Assembly (NCBI GenBank): GCA_003577165.1 | Contig: QEUM01000013.1 | Location: 62,001-126,000 of the forward strand | DNA from: Armatimonadota bacterium | GTDB lineage: Bacteria; Armatimonadota; Fimbriimonadia; Fimbriimonadales; ATM1 | DNA: 64,000 nucleotides | Direction of reading: 5' to 3' | Shown here: piece by piece, positions 27,539 through 35,332 of the stretch | Layout: every line of letters starts with the position of its first letter | Position numbering within the stretch: position 1 is the first letter of the stretch | Made by a program: the position numbers and the translations under genes | The notes under the pieces: model-generated | Told to the model about the DNA's origin: nothing | The model's database searches: none | What the model saw: only the letters and a program-made list of their open reading frames with translations

Positions 27539-28474
27539 ATGAAACACTCGATCCGAGCCTTCACGCTCATTGAACTTCTCGTCGTCATTGCGATCATCGC
27601 GATCCTCGCGGCGATCCTGTTCCCTGTCTTTGCCGCCGCGCGCGAAAAGGCCAAGCAGACCGTGGCAATCAGCGGCATCAAGCAGTTCGGCGTTGCGATG
27701 CTGCTCTACGCGGCGGACTACGATCAGAAGTATCCGAGGGCCGACTCCTGCGAGTCCGGCGGATCACTCAACCCCGCTCTCAACGACCCGGGGTCAGTTC
27801 CCGGCGACGGGTGCACGAGTTACCCATTCGCGTACCGCATCAACCACTACAAGTGGCAGCGATGGATATGGCCGTACGTGAACAACCTGCCGGTGTTCTT
27901 CCATCCCGTGCTCCAGAAGGACGACACGATGTGGAACACGCAGGGCGAGATCATGAACGGGTACGCCGTCAATCTGGCCCTCACCGGCGCGCTGAACACT
28001 TACGGCAATCCGAACCGCTTGGGCGCCTATCGGAACAGTTTCCTCGGCGGGACCCCCGACAACGTCCCGGACCCGAGCACGGCGTTCCTCTTCATGGAGC
28101 TTGCCAGCACGGAGATTAACTTCGTCCCCGTGTTCGCGACGCCGAGCGCGGCGCATCAAACGGCGTATCCGACCGCGCTTCGGCACCTGTGGGCGCCGAT
28201 GTTCATGAAGTGGGTCGGAGCATCGGACTGCACGCCAACGAATCAGGTCGACGATCAGGCGGTTGTGCACGCAGGCGGCCTCATCATTGGCCGCGTGGAC
28301 ACGAGCACGAAGTGGATCGCCGCGAAGGAGTTCCTCGCCCAGACACCGTCCGCCGCGGACTACGTCGTGCCGGCCTACGGGTCCGGGTGGGAGTGCGGCC
28401 CCACAAGTGGATCAAGGACGATCTCGTCGGCTCCTGTTTGGTCGAAGGAGTGGCCGCTGTGGGCTCTGCATTAG
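27539..28474 (+). CDS. Type IV pilin-like protein (prepilin N-terminal methylation site, DUF1559-like)
   Basis: 311 residues. The short leader MKHSIRA is followed by FTLIELLVVIAIIAILAAIL, the class III prepilin signal with the conserved glutamate at +5. Cleavage would occur after alanine where glycine is usual. The FPVFAAAREKAKQT continuation is a hallmark of the expanded pilin-like families of Armatimonadota and some planctomycetes. The C-terminal body is a beta-rich domain with AYGSGWECG near the end. A GGGAGG ribosome site lies 10 bases before the ATG. The body is exported and anchored by the pilin helix. No pilus assembly gene is nearby, so this is one of a dispersed set. Confidence 0.85.
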   Translation: MKHSIRAFTLIELLVVIAIIAILAAILFPVFAAAREKAKQTVAISGIKQFGVAMLLYAADYDQKYPRADSCESGGSLNPALNDPGSVPGDGCTSYPFAYRINHYKWQRWIWPYVNNLPVFFHPVLQKDDTMWNTQGEIMNGYAVNLALTGALNTYGNPNRLGAYRNSFLGGTPDNVPDPSTAFLFMELASTEINFVPVFATPSAAHQTAYPTALRHLWAPMFMKWVGASDCTPTNQVDDQAVVHAGGLIIGRVDTSTKWIAAKEFLAQTPSAADYVVPAYGSGWECGPTSGSRTISSAPVWSKEWPLWALH

Positions 28475-28635
28475 CGACGGCCGCCACCCAGGCTCTTGGA
28501 CTCCTGGCTCTTTTGGTCCTCGCGGGCTGCGGGACCGTGTCTGCGGATCAGATACGCGCGAAGGACGAGCTGAGGAAGGAGACCGCCAAGAAGATGCCGG
28601 GGGAGAAGGTGCCGCTGGATCCGGCCGACGAGTAG
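28459..28635 (+). CDS. Small lipoprotein
   Basis: 58 residues starting at a GTG that follows AAGGAG by 8 bases and overlaps the end of the pilin-like gene by 16 bases. Residues 1-22 are a signal (QALGLLALLVLAGC) with the lipobox LAGC. The mature peptide is a short charged tail (DELRKETAKKMPGEKVPL). The overlap indicates co-translation with the pilin-like gene, so it may be a partner or processing aid for that protein, but this is inference. Confidence 0.6.
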   Translation: MGSALATAATQALGLLALLVLAGCGTVSADQIRAKDELRKETAKKMPGEKVPLDPADE

Positions 28636-28645
28636 GCCGCTGTCG

Positions 28646-28690
28646 AACCGGGGTCTCGGGGGTCATCTCCCCCGGTCCCCGGTTTCTTTG
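28646..28690 (+). terminator. Intrinsic terminator of the pilin-lipoprotein operon
   Basis: A long GC-rich stem made of AACCGGGG and TCTCGGGGG paired with CTCCCCCGG and TCCCCGGTT around a TCAT loop, followed by TTTCTTTG. It starts 11 bases after the lipoprotein stop. Confidence 0.85.
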
Positions 28691-28717
28691 ACAGGCTAAC
28701 AACGTCTCTCCTATAGC
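28688..28717 (+). promoter_or_regulatory. Sigma-70 promoter for the membrane protein gene at 28748
   Basis: A perfect -35 TTGACA (28688-28693), 18-base spacer and -10 TATAGC (28712-28717, 4 of 6). The -35 overlaps the T tail of the preceding terminator, so the two operons are tightly packed. The start codon is about 30 bases past the -10. Confidence 0.7.
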
Positions 28718-28747
28718 AGGCGAGAGCCTAGCTACGGAGGTTGGAGA

Positions 28748-29290
28748 ATGGAGTTCTTGGCAGAGCAGTGGCTGCCGATCCTCGCATCCGCGGTAATCGT
28801 TTGGATAGCGAGTTTCCTCATGCACATGGTGCTTCCCCTCCACAAGGGCGAGTGGCGGGGGCTCCCCGATGAGGCGAGCGCGCTCGAGACGATACGAAAG
28901 GCGCCGCCGGGGAGTTACATGTTCCCCTGGTGCTCGATGGCGGAGATGAAGGACCCAGCGGTTCAGGAGAAGATCAAGCGGGGACCGAACGGAATCATGG
29001 TCGTGTGGAGCGGCCCGACGAACTTTGGCGCGAGCTTGGTCAGCACCCTGGTCTTCTATATCGTCGTGGGGATTTTCGTCGCGTACCTTGCGGATCACAC
29101 GCTCCCGCCGGCCTCGGAGTACCTGGCTCGGTTCCGCATCTGCGGATGTGCGGCCTTCCTTGCACATGGACTCGGTTGGATTCCGACCGTGATCTGGTTC
29201 CGCATGCCGGGTTTCTGGACTTACCTGTTCGACGGCCTGGTGTATGCACTCCTGACCGCGGGCACATTCGGCTGGCTCTGGCAGCAGTAG
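28748..29290 (+). CDS. Hypothetical membrane protein
   Basis: 180 residues. Four hydrophobic segments: about 8-28 (PILASAVIVWIASFLMHMVL), 96-118 (ASLVSTLVFYIVVGIFVAYL), 132-150 and 160-178. A loop of about 65 residues after the first helix has PPGSYMFPWC. The family is not recognised with certainty. GGTTGGAG lies just before the ATG. It has its own promoter and a terminator, so it is a single-gene unit. Confidence 0.7.
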   Translation: MEFLAEQWLPILASAVIVWIASFLMHMVLPLHKGEWRGLPDEASALETIRKAPPGSYMFPWCSMAEMKDPAVQEKIKRGPNGIMVVWSGPTNFGASLVSTLVFYIVVGIFVAYLADHTLPPASEYLARFRICGCAAFLAHGLGWIPTVIWFRMPGFWTYLFDGLVYALLTAGTFGWLWQQ

Positions 29291-29311
29291 ATCGAGCAGC
29301 CTTCGATAAGG

Positions 29312-29345
29312 ACGGGGTCCGCTTTCGCAGACCCCGTTCGTTCTC
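29312..29345 (+). terminator. Probable intrinsic terminator
   Basis: Stem ACGGGGTC (29312-29319) with GACCCCGT (29330-29337) around a 10-base loop, followed by TCGTTCTCC. The T tract is broken. It lies 21 bases after the membrane-protein stop. Confidence 0.6.
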
Positions 29346-29387
29346 CTCACCCACCATCCACTTCGAGAATGGTGTAAATTTTTCGTC

Positions 29388-30149
29388 ATGACGGTCTCCG
29401 AGATGCCAGCGCCACGATTCACCTCAGAAGTCATCGACGCCTATCGGCGAGACGGATGGATGAAGGTCGGCAAAATCCTCACTGACGAAGAACTTGGAGA
29501 GGTGCGTGATCATGTGGACGACTTGGTGGCTCGTCTGAAGCCGGGGGAGCGACCCGAGAACTTCGACATGCTGCATCTCAAGGATCCCTACATGATGGAC
29601 CTTTGCAGGCATCCGCGAATCCTCGATCTCATCGAGCAGTTCATTGGCCCGAACATCGTTCTTTTCGCGTCGCACCTCATTTGCAAGCCGGGCGGAGACG
29701 GGAAAGCGGCGCCGTGGCACCAGGATTCGACCTATTGGCCGCTCGAACCGATGGAGATCATGACGCTCTGGCTGGCCATAGACGAGTCAACGCCGGAAAA
29801 CGGATGCATGCGCGTGATTCCCGGAACCCACACGTTGGGCGAACTCGACCACGTGCAGCAGGATACGGACGCCAACATCCTGCACCTCGGTCTTGACATC
29901 AGCCGGTTTTCCGACAGGCCGATCATCGATTGCGTGCTTGCGCCGGGAGAGTGCACTCTGCACGAGGCTCGACTCGTTCACGGAAGCGCGCCGAATACGT
30001 CCACGAAGCGAAGGGCCGGATACACGATGCGCTTCATGCCGGCCTCCACCAAACTCATTCGAGACCGCGAGAGGTTTTACGAGAACCATCCGATCTTCTT
30101 GCTTCGCGGCTCGGATCCCGAAGGCAACAACCAGTACGCGAACGCTTGA
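29388..30149 (+). CDS. Phytanoyl-CoA dioxygenase (PhyH) family protein
   Basis: A 253-residue Fe(II)/2-oxoglutarate-dependent oxygenase. The metal ligands are H111 and D113 (WHQDSTYW) and H198 (LVHGSAPN), with a basic group just after (TSTKRRAGYTMRF) for 2-oxoglutarate. A conserved ENGCMRVIPGTH block sits near 137-148. Bacterial members hydroxylate diverse small molecules, so the substrate is open. No Shine-Dalgarno sequence is evident at the ATG. Its stop overlaps the TTG of the arsC-like gene by 3 bases. Confidence 0.88.
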   Translation: MTVSEMPAPRFTSEVIDAYRRDGWMKVGKILTDEELGEVRDHVDDLVARLKPGERPENFDMLHLKDPYMMDLCRHPRILDLIEQFIGPNIVLFASHLICKPGGDGKAAPWHQDSTYWPLEPMEIMTLWLAIDESTPENGCMRVIPGTHTLGELDHVQQDTDANILHLGLDISRFSDRPIIDCVLAPGECTLHEARLVHGSAPNTSTKRRAGYTMRFMPASTKLIRDRERFYENHPIFLLRGSDPEGNNQYANA

Positions 30150-30577
30150 AGCTGTCGGTCCTTGTCGTTTGTCGGCACAACAGCGCCCGCAGTCAAATGG
30201 CTGAAGCCTTCCTGAAGCGGGAATGCCCTGATTTTGAAGTGGAGAGCGCAGGCCTCGAGGCAGGCGCCCTGAATCCCTATGCCGTAGCCGCAATGGCCGA
30301 GGTCGGCATCGACATATCGGGACGAACGCCTCGGTCGCTTCCGGCGGTGCATGGCAGGCGATTCGATGTGGTCATCGCGGTGTGCGACGCGGAGGCAAGC
30401 CGAAAGTGTCCGGTGTTCCCGGGTGAGGTGGAGCGACTGCATTGGCCGTTTCCTGATCCGGCCTCATTCGACGGGTCTCATGTCGAAAAGATGCAGCGCA
30501 CTCGCGAGGTTCGGGATGCGATCCTCCGGGCGGTCAAGCAATTCTGTGTTCAGAGATGTGGCAGTTCCGCGGTATAG
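30146..30577 (+). CDS. arsC: Arsenate reductase, low-molecular-weight phosphatase type
   Basis: 143 residues from a TTG. The P-loop CRHNSARSQMAEAF (C9 nucleophile, R15) begins right after the first strand. VCDAEASRKCPVFPG supplies the further cysteines of the thioredoxin-coupled ArsC relay, and WPFPDPA is the late aspartate motif. The SQMAEAF ending and the extra cysteines favour arsenate reductase over protein-tyrosine phosphatase. No arsenite pump or ArsR regulator is adjacent, so a role outside arsenic resistance is possible. The TTG overlaps the PhyH stop. The 3' end overlaps rdgB by 28 bases on the other strand. Confidence 0.85.
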   Translation: MKLSVLVVCRHNSARSQMAEAFLKRECPDFEVESAGLEAGALNPYAVAAMAEVGIDISGRTPRSLPAVHGRRFDVVIAVCDAEASRKCPVFPGEVERLHWPFPDPASFDGSHVEKMQRTREVRDAILRAVKQFCVQRCGSSAV

Positions 30578-31170
30578 CGACTTCGTAGCCACTCGGCGAA
30601 ATCCGCCAGCACCTTTCCTCTGTGACTGACGGAGTCCTTTTCCTCGGGGCTCATCTCGGCGAAGGTCTTGCCCTTCTCAGGAATCAAGAAGATCGGATCG
30701 TAGCCGAATCCGCCCGATCCTCTCGGCTTCGCGGCGATCTGCCCCTCGCACGTGGATTCGAAGACGCGAGTCTCGGAGTTCGGCTCAGAAAACGCAACCG
30801 CGCATCGAAATCGCGCTCCCCGCTCCGCGGCAGGCATCCCGTTCATTCTCTCCAGGATGAGGCGCATCTTGTCTGAAAAAGGAAGGTCCTCCCCCCCGAA
30901 ACGCTTGCTCTTGACACCTGGTGCGCCGCCGAGGGCGTCGACCTCCAGCCCGGCGTCATCGGAAATGCATGCCACGCTGAGGGCTTCGCATGCAGCTCTT
31001 GCCTTGATGGCGGCGTTTTCCGCGTAAGTATCTGCTGACTCTTCCGGTTCCGGAAACTGCGGGTAATCGCTAAGGTCCGGTAATTGAAACCGCTCGCCGA
31101 GGATGCGTTCCAACACGCGCCTCATCTCGGCCGCTTTTCGCGAGTTTCTTGTGGCAATGACGATCCGCAT
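30550..31170 (-). CDS. rdgB: Non-canonical purine NTP pyrophosphatase (RdgB/HAM1)
   Basis: A 206-residue ITPase. IATRNSRKAAEMRRVL at the start, SDDAGLEVDALGGAPGVKSKRFGG in the middle, GGFGYDPIFLIPE and SHRGKVLADF near the end are the family motifs. It hydrolyses dITP and XTP to keep them out of nucleic acids. The ATG at 31170 overlaps the rph stop (TGATG). A GTG three bases earlier is an alternative start. It is the last gene of the rpoZ-dnaJ-prmA-rph-rdgB run. The rph-rdgB pairing is common in bacteria. Confidence 0.95.
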   Translation of the reverse strand: MRIVIATRNSRKAAEMRRVLERILGERFQLPDLSDYPQFPEPEESADTYAENAAIKARAACEALSVACISDDAGLEVDALGGAPGVKSKRFGGEDLPFSDKMRLILERMNGMPAAERGARFRCAVAFSEPNSETRVFESTCEGQIAAKPRGSGGFGYDPIFLIPEKGKTFAEMSPEEKDSVSHRGKVLADFAEWLRSRYTAELPHL

Positions 31171-31889
31171 CACGTCGAGAGGCAGCTGTTTTGCTCCGCG
31201 AGCAGATGTCGGATTCCCTTCTTCCCGAGCCCGATCAGCCTGGCAAAAGACTCTTCCTCGAACGGTTCGCCTTCGGCCGTGCCTTGAACCTCTACGTACC
31301 GCATCTTGTCCGTCATCACGAGGTTCATGTCTACCGACGCCTGGCTGTCCTCATCGTAATTCAAATCGAGCAGAGGAGTGTTGCGAACGATTCCCACGCT
31401 TACTGCCGCGATCGCCTCCAGGAGCGGGTCTCGGTCGATCATTCTCTGCTGCATCATCCACGCGAACGCATCGTTCAATGCGACGTAGGCGGCGGTAATT
31501 GAAGCGGTGCGCGTGCCTCCGTCCGCCTGAATCGCGTCACAATCGAGCGTAATCGTCCGCTCTCCGAGGCGCGACATGTCCACGACGGACCTCATACACC
31601 TGCCGATGAGCCTTTGGATTTCGAGCGAGCGTCCGTTCGGCCGCATGGTGTCCCGTTGGTTTCGGTCCCGACCCGATCTCGGCAGCATGCCGTACTCGGC
31701 CGTCACCCATCCTTCGCCCTTGCCCTTGCGCCACATGGGCACGCGGTCCTCCACCGTGGCGGTCACGAGAACGATCGTGTCGCCCATCGTAATCCTGCAA
31801 GAACCCTCTGCAAACTTCGCGACCCCGCGCTCAAGAGTGACCGGCCTCAGTTCGTCGTACGCTCGGCCGTCCGGCCTTTCAAAGTTCAT
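31170..31889 (-). CDS. rph: Ribonuclease PH
   Basis: 239 residues, the normal length. RPDGRAYDELRPVTLERG at the start, GWVTAEYGMLPRSGRDRNQR with the phosphate-binding residues, LDCDAIQADGGTRTASITAA and SVGIVRNTPLLDLNYDEDSQA are diagnostic. It trims tRNA 3' ends by phosphorolysis. It starts 12 bases after the prmA stop. Confidence 0.97.
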   Translation of the reverse strand: MNFERPDGRAYDELRPVTLERGVAKFAEGSCRITMGDTIVLVTATVEDRVPMWRKGKGEGWVTAEYGMLPRSGRDRNQRDTMRPNGRSLEIQRLIGRCMRSVVDMSRLGERTITLDCDAIQADGGTRTASITAAYVALNDAFAWMMQQRMIDRDPLLEAIAAVSVGIVRNTPLLDLNYDEDSQASVDMNLVMTDKMRYVEVQGTAEGEPFEEESFARLIGLGKKGIRHLLAEQNSCLST

Positions 31890-31901
31890 TCGGAAGGCAT
31901 T

Positions 31902-32747
31902 CTACCGGGAGAAGAGGCACGAGACCCATCCATCCTCCTCCACAGTTTTACTCGTTCTGAACCCGCACGCCTCCGCCGCAACCTGCACATCCTGCCAATT
32001 GTCGCGAATGATCCCGGACACGATCCAGAGACCTCCTGGCCGCAGGACTGAATGCACATCGTGCGCAATTCTCATGAGGACTGCTGAGATGATGTTGGAA
32101 ACCACGACATCAAACGGCTCGCTCACCGAGAGAGTGTCCTCTGCGCGGCGGCATTCGACTTCACACTCGTTTCGCGCGGCATTTGCGACGGAAGCGTCAA
32201 CGGCTGCTTGATCCGTGTCCAACGCGAGAACGCGCGCCGCGCCAAGTTTCTTCGCCGCGATCGAGAGAATGCCGCTCCCAGATCCGATGTCGAGCACCGA
32301 TACTCCCGGCGTCATCACGTCCTCCAGCAGAGAAAGGCACATGCGCGTTGTCGGATGGTCACCAGTGCCAAACGCCTGTCCAGGATCGAGCAGGATGACG
32401 ACATCCTCTTCGGTTGCTGTTAGACGATCCACTTCCCACGTCGGACAGATCAGGATTCGGCGTCCGACTCGGCGGATGTGAAAGAACTGCTTCCAGGACT
32501 CTTCCCAGTTCTCCTCCGGTACCTTTTCCGTCGTGACTTCGTGCGCGCCATACGCCCTGAGTTCCCTTTCGAGGCATCGAATTAGAACGTCTGAGTCTGC
32601 GGAGTGATACACATACGCGGACATCTGGGGAGGGGCGTCCTGCTCGACGGTTGCAGGGCATCCGTGCTCGGCGAACACTTCGTGGACCGGTGACCAGTCG
32701 GGCGGCAACTCCCGAAAGCGCGCCGTGACGCAGATCCAGTCACTCAC
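31902..32747 (-). CDS. prmA: Ribosomal protein L11 methyltransferase
   Basis: 281 residues. The C-terminal SAM-binding domain has FGTGDHPTTRMCL, SVLDIGSGSGILSIAA (motif I), LALDTD (motif II) and VVSNIISAVL (the VxNI motif). The N-terminal 100 residues form the divergent L11-recognition domain, ending in ENWEESWKQFFHIRRVG. It trimethylates L11. It lies 2 bases downstream of dnaJ, a common pairing in bacteria. Confidence 0.95.
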   Translation of the reverse strand: MSDWICVTARFRELPPDWSPVHEVFAEHGCPATVEQDAPPQMSAYVYHSADSDVLIRCLERELRAYGAHEVTTEKVPEENWEESWKQFFHIRRVGRRILICPTWEVDRLTATEEDVVILLDPGQAFGTGDHPTTRMCLSLLEDVMTPGVSVLDIGSGSGILSIAAKKLGAARVLALDTDQAAVDASVANAARNECEVECRRAEDTLSVSEPFDVVVSNIISAVLMRIAHDVHSVLRPGGLWIVSGIIRDNWQDVQVAAEACGFRTSKTVEEDGWVSCLFSR

Positions 32748-32749
32748 AA

Positions 32750-33862
32750 CTACTTCTCGGTCCGAACGGACTTCCGGAACTGCTCGAAGAAACCGCCGGT
32801 TTTCGAGTCTGTGTTCTGTCCAGTGAAAGACTTTTGGAGTTGCTCAAGAAGGTGTCGCTGGTAGTCCGTCAGTTCACGCGGAACGCGCACGACAAGTCGA
32901 ACGCGGAGATCGCCCCTCTTCGTGGACCCCATCGCCGGTATTCCCTGCTCGCGAACGCTGATCTCTTGGCCAGGTTGGGAACCGGGGGGGATGACTAAAT
33001 CGAACTCACCGTCAACGCCCTGCAAACGAACCGTGGCTCCGAGCGCCGCTTGAGGATACGTGATCTCGACTTGAGTGAGCAGGCCCTTCGAGTCGCGAAT
33101 GAAGCGCGCGTCCTCTTGGACGTTCACGACGACGTACAAGTCCCCTGGGCGACCACCGTTTACTCCGTCGTCCCCTTGGTACGGGAGGTGAAGTATTGTG
33201 CCGCTCTCGACGCCGCTCGGAATTGCGACATCCACGTCGACGTCCTTCTCTTCGAGCATCTTTCCTTTGCAGGCCTTGCATGGCTTGCGGTTGACTCGTC
33301 CCTCCCCCCCGCATCGGCGGCAGGTGGCGGTGCGACGGATGTGCCCGAGCAGAGTCTGCGTCACTTCCATGACGACTCCCGCCCCCCCGCAATCCTCGCA
33401 CGTCTCCGGCTGATAACCCGGGATCGTGCCCGAGCCGTTGCATTCGGAGCATGTCTCCATTCGACGGAAGGAGAGTTTCTTGTGTGTGCCTGTCACCACT
33501 TCCTGCAGGGTGACGGCGACTTGCGCCTTCAGGTCTCGGCCGTCGACGATCCTCGGTCCGCTGCGCCTCGCGGATCCAACGCCGAAGAACATCTCGAAGA
33601 TGTCGGCGATCCCGCCCGTGAAGTCTGCAGCGGGACCTCCGTCTGAGACTCGCCCAAACCTGTCGTATTCCGCGCGCTTCTTGGGGTCGCTGAGAACGGC
33701 GTAGGCTTCGCCGATCCGTTTGAACTTCTCCTCCGCATCGGGATCGTCCCGGTTCACATCGGGGTGAAGTTTGCGTGCCTTCCGGCGGAAGGCTGCCTTG
33801 ATTTGGTCGGCGTCGGCGTCGCGGGGAACGCCGAGCAGGGCGTAATAGTCCTGCTCAGGCAT
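32750..33862 (-). CDS. dnaJ: Chaperone DnaJ
   Basis: A 370-residue type I Hsp40. It has a J domain with HPD (residues 36-40, LHPDV), a short Gly-rich region, four zinc motifs ([24 protein letters not shown] and CKACKGK) and C-terminal substrate domains. The last zinc motif has lysine instead of the final glycine. It activates DnaK. No dnaK or grpE is adjacent. It starts 6 bases after the rpoZ stop. Confidence 0.96.
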   Translation of the reverse strand: MPEQDYYALLGVPRDADADQIKAAFRRKARKLHPDVNRDDPDAEEKFKRIGEAYAVLSDPKKRAEYDRFGRVSDGGPAADFTGGIADIFEMFFGVGSARRSGPRIVDGRDLKAQVAVTLQEVVTGTHKKLSFRRMETCSECNGSGTIPGYQPETCEDCGGAGVVMEVTQTLLGHIRRTATCRRCGGEGRVNRKPCKACKGKMLEEKDVDVDVAIPSGVESGTILHLPYQGDDGVNGGRPGDLYVVVNVQEDARFIRDSKGLLTQVEITYPQAALGATVRLQGVDGEFDLVIPPGSQPGQEISVREQGIPAMGSTKRGDLRVRLVVRVPRELTDYQRHLLEQLQKSFTGQNTDSKTGGFFEQFRKSVRTEK

Positions 33863-33868
33863 CGGAGG

Positions 33869-34339
33869 CTACTCTTCGAATTCCTGGACGCTCATTCCGG
33901 AGGCGTCCTCGTCGGTCGCCATCGTCCCACCGAAGTCCTCCAAGTTGAACTCCTCCTCGATCTCTTCGAGCTCCGACGTCGACTCGTCGACGAGGGAATC
34001 GAGGGCGACGAGGTCCGCCAGAGCGCTTTCGCTGACGACCGAACCCCGCTCCGTTCCAGCGAACAGGTCGTGGATGGAGGCCTTCTCGGCTGCGCCGAGT
34101 TGGAGGTTGTCGAGCGCGTCCCTTCCCTCGCCCAACTCGCTGGGCACCTCGAAGACTGGAACGACCGCGCCCACGGCGATCTCTTCGAGCGCAATCGTGA
34201 GAGGGTGCTGTGATCGGGTTTCGACGAGCATGGGAGCCTTGTCACGCGACAACTGGGTGGCGCGCCTCGCCGCCAGGTTCACCAGAGTGAACTTGCTCGT
34301 GAATTCGTCGAGTTTTTCGCCGTGCGGATAGAGAGCCAT
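33869..34339 (-). CDS. rpoZ: RNA polymerase omega subunit with long acidic tail
   Basis: 156 residues. Residues 8-52 (LDEFTSKFTLVNLAARRATQL then the QHPLTIALEEIAVG block) are the omega fold, which wraps the beta-prime C-terminus and aids assembly. The remaining 100 residues are acidic (SELEEIEEEFNLEDF and similar), roughly doubling the usual length. The ATG has only a weak upstream GAGGATC. A TATACT on the minus strand at 34386-34381 is a likely -10 about 40 bases upstream. It leads the dnaJ-prmA-rph-rdgB run. Confidence 0.85.
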   Translation of the reverse strand: MALYPHGEKLDEFTSKFTLVNLAARRATQLSRDKAPMLVETRSQHPLTIALEEIAVGAVVPVFEVPSELGEGRDALDNLQLGAAEKASIHDLFAGTERGSVVSESALADLVALDSLVDESTSELEEIEEEFNLEDFGGTMATDEDASGMSVQEFEE

Positions 34340-34380
34340 ATGTGGGTGAGATCCTCGGGCAGACAGCCCGCGGACCCCAG

Positions 34381-34386
34381 AGTATA
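34381..34386 (-). promoter_or_regulatory. -10 box upstream of rpoZ
   Basis: TATACT on the minus strand in the 69-base ilvE-rpoZ gap, 5 of 6 matches to the -10 consensus. No good -35 was found at 16-18 bases. It would give a leader of about 35 bases. Confidence 0.45.
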
Positions 34387-34408
34387 CACGGTTCGGGCCT
34401 AACTCAGC

Positions 34409-35281
34409 CTAAAACTCCGTACCTTCCGCCGTTTGCTCCCGGAACATGGCGATGATCTCCTGGGTCATCTTGCCCGGCGTCCCGCATCCGATCGGCCTGC
34501 CATCGAGCGCCACCATCGGGATCACCTCGGCGGCGGTTCCGGTCAGGAAGGCCTCGTCTGCCGAGGAGACATCGTAGATGGTCAGGTACTCCTCTCTCAC
34601 CTCGATGCCGTTCTTCCGGGCGAGGTCGATCACGGTCTGGCGGGTGATTCCCCCCAGGATTCCGCAACTCGGATGGGGAGTGTGGAGGACGCCGCGACGA
34701 ACGAGAAACACATTGTCTCCCGTCGCCTCGGCCAAGTAGCCCTCCGTGTTGAGCATCAGCCCTTCACCGGCGCCCTGGCGGTTCGCCTCCGTCTTGGCGT
34801 AGATGTTCGCCACGTATCGGCCGATCGTTTTGAGTCTCGGGTCCAAACATTGAGCCGGAAACACGCGGGTGCTGCATAGGATGGTCGTGAGCCCAGTGTC
34901 GTACGCTTCGGGTGGATACAGGGCGAGTTTGTTGACCATCACCATGATGTTCGGCGTACGACTGATGTTCTTCGGATCGAGGCCGAGCCCCGTTCCCCGG
35001 GTCACGTTGATTCGAATGTATCCGTTGTCCTGCCCAGCCTTGCGGCACGTGTCGAGGACGATGTCTCTCAGTTCGGACTGGGAGACCTTCATCTCAAAGT
35101 GAAGATAGCGGGCGCCGTCGTAGAGTCGGGTGAGGTGCTCGTCTAACTTGAAGACCTTTCGGTTGTAGATGCGGATGCCTTCAAAGAGACCGTCCCCATA
35201 GAGATGCGCATGATCCCCAGCGGGAATGACCGCCTTGTCCAGCTCCTGCAGTTCGCCGTTGAACCAAACAAGAGGAGGCAT
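34409..35281 (-). CDS. ilvE: Branched-chain amino acid aminotransferase
   Basis: A 290-residue fold-type IV PLP enzyme. It opens with VWFNGELQELDKAVI and GDGLFEGIRIYNRKVFKLDEHL. YIRINVTRGTGLGLDP and NTEGYLAEATGDNVFLVRRG are substrate and PLP-phosphate segments. The Schiff-base lysine lies in the NIYAKTEANR block. It transfers amino groups to branched 2-oxo acids. A TAACAT box on the minus strand ends about 6 bases before the ATG, so the transcript may be leaderless. Divergent from the NFACT gene across 51 bases. Confidence 0.92.
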   Translation of the reverse strand: MPPLVWFNGELQELDKAVIPAGDHAHLYGDGLFEGIRIYNRKVFKLDEHLTRLYDGARYLHFEMKVSQSELRDIVLDTCRKAGQDNGYIRINVTRGTGLGLDPKNISRTPNIMVMVNKLALYPPEAYDTGLTTILCSTRVFPAQCLDPRLKTIGRYVANIYAKTEANRQGAGEGLMLNTEGYLAEATGDNVFLVRRGVLHTPHPSCGILGGITRQTVIDLARKNGIEVREEYLTIYDVSSADEAFLTGTAAEVIPMVALDGRPIGCGTPGKMTQEIIAMFREQTAEGTEF

Positions 35282-35332
35282 GGGCGGATGTTACCTTCGG
35301 CCGGAAAGGCAGGGTTCCGGTAGCATCCGGCC

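Noticed and set aside
28412-29434. A 340-residue open frame on the minus strand
   Set aside because: Crosses a strong terminator, a promoter and two plus-strand genes with ribosome sites.
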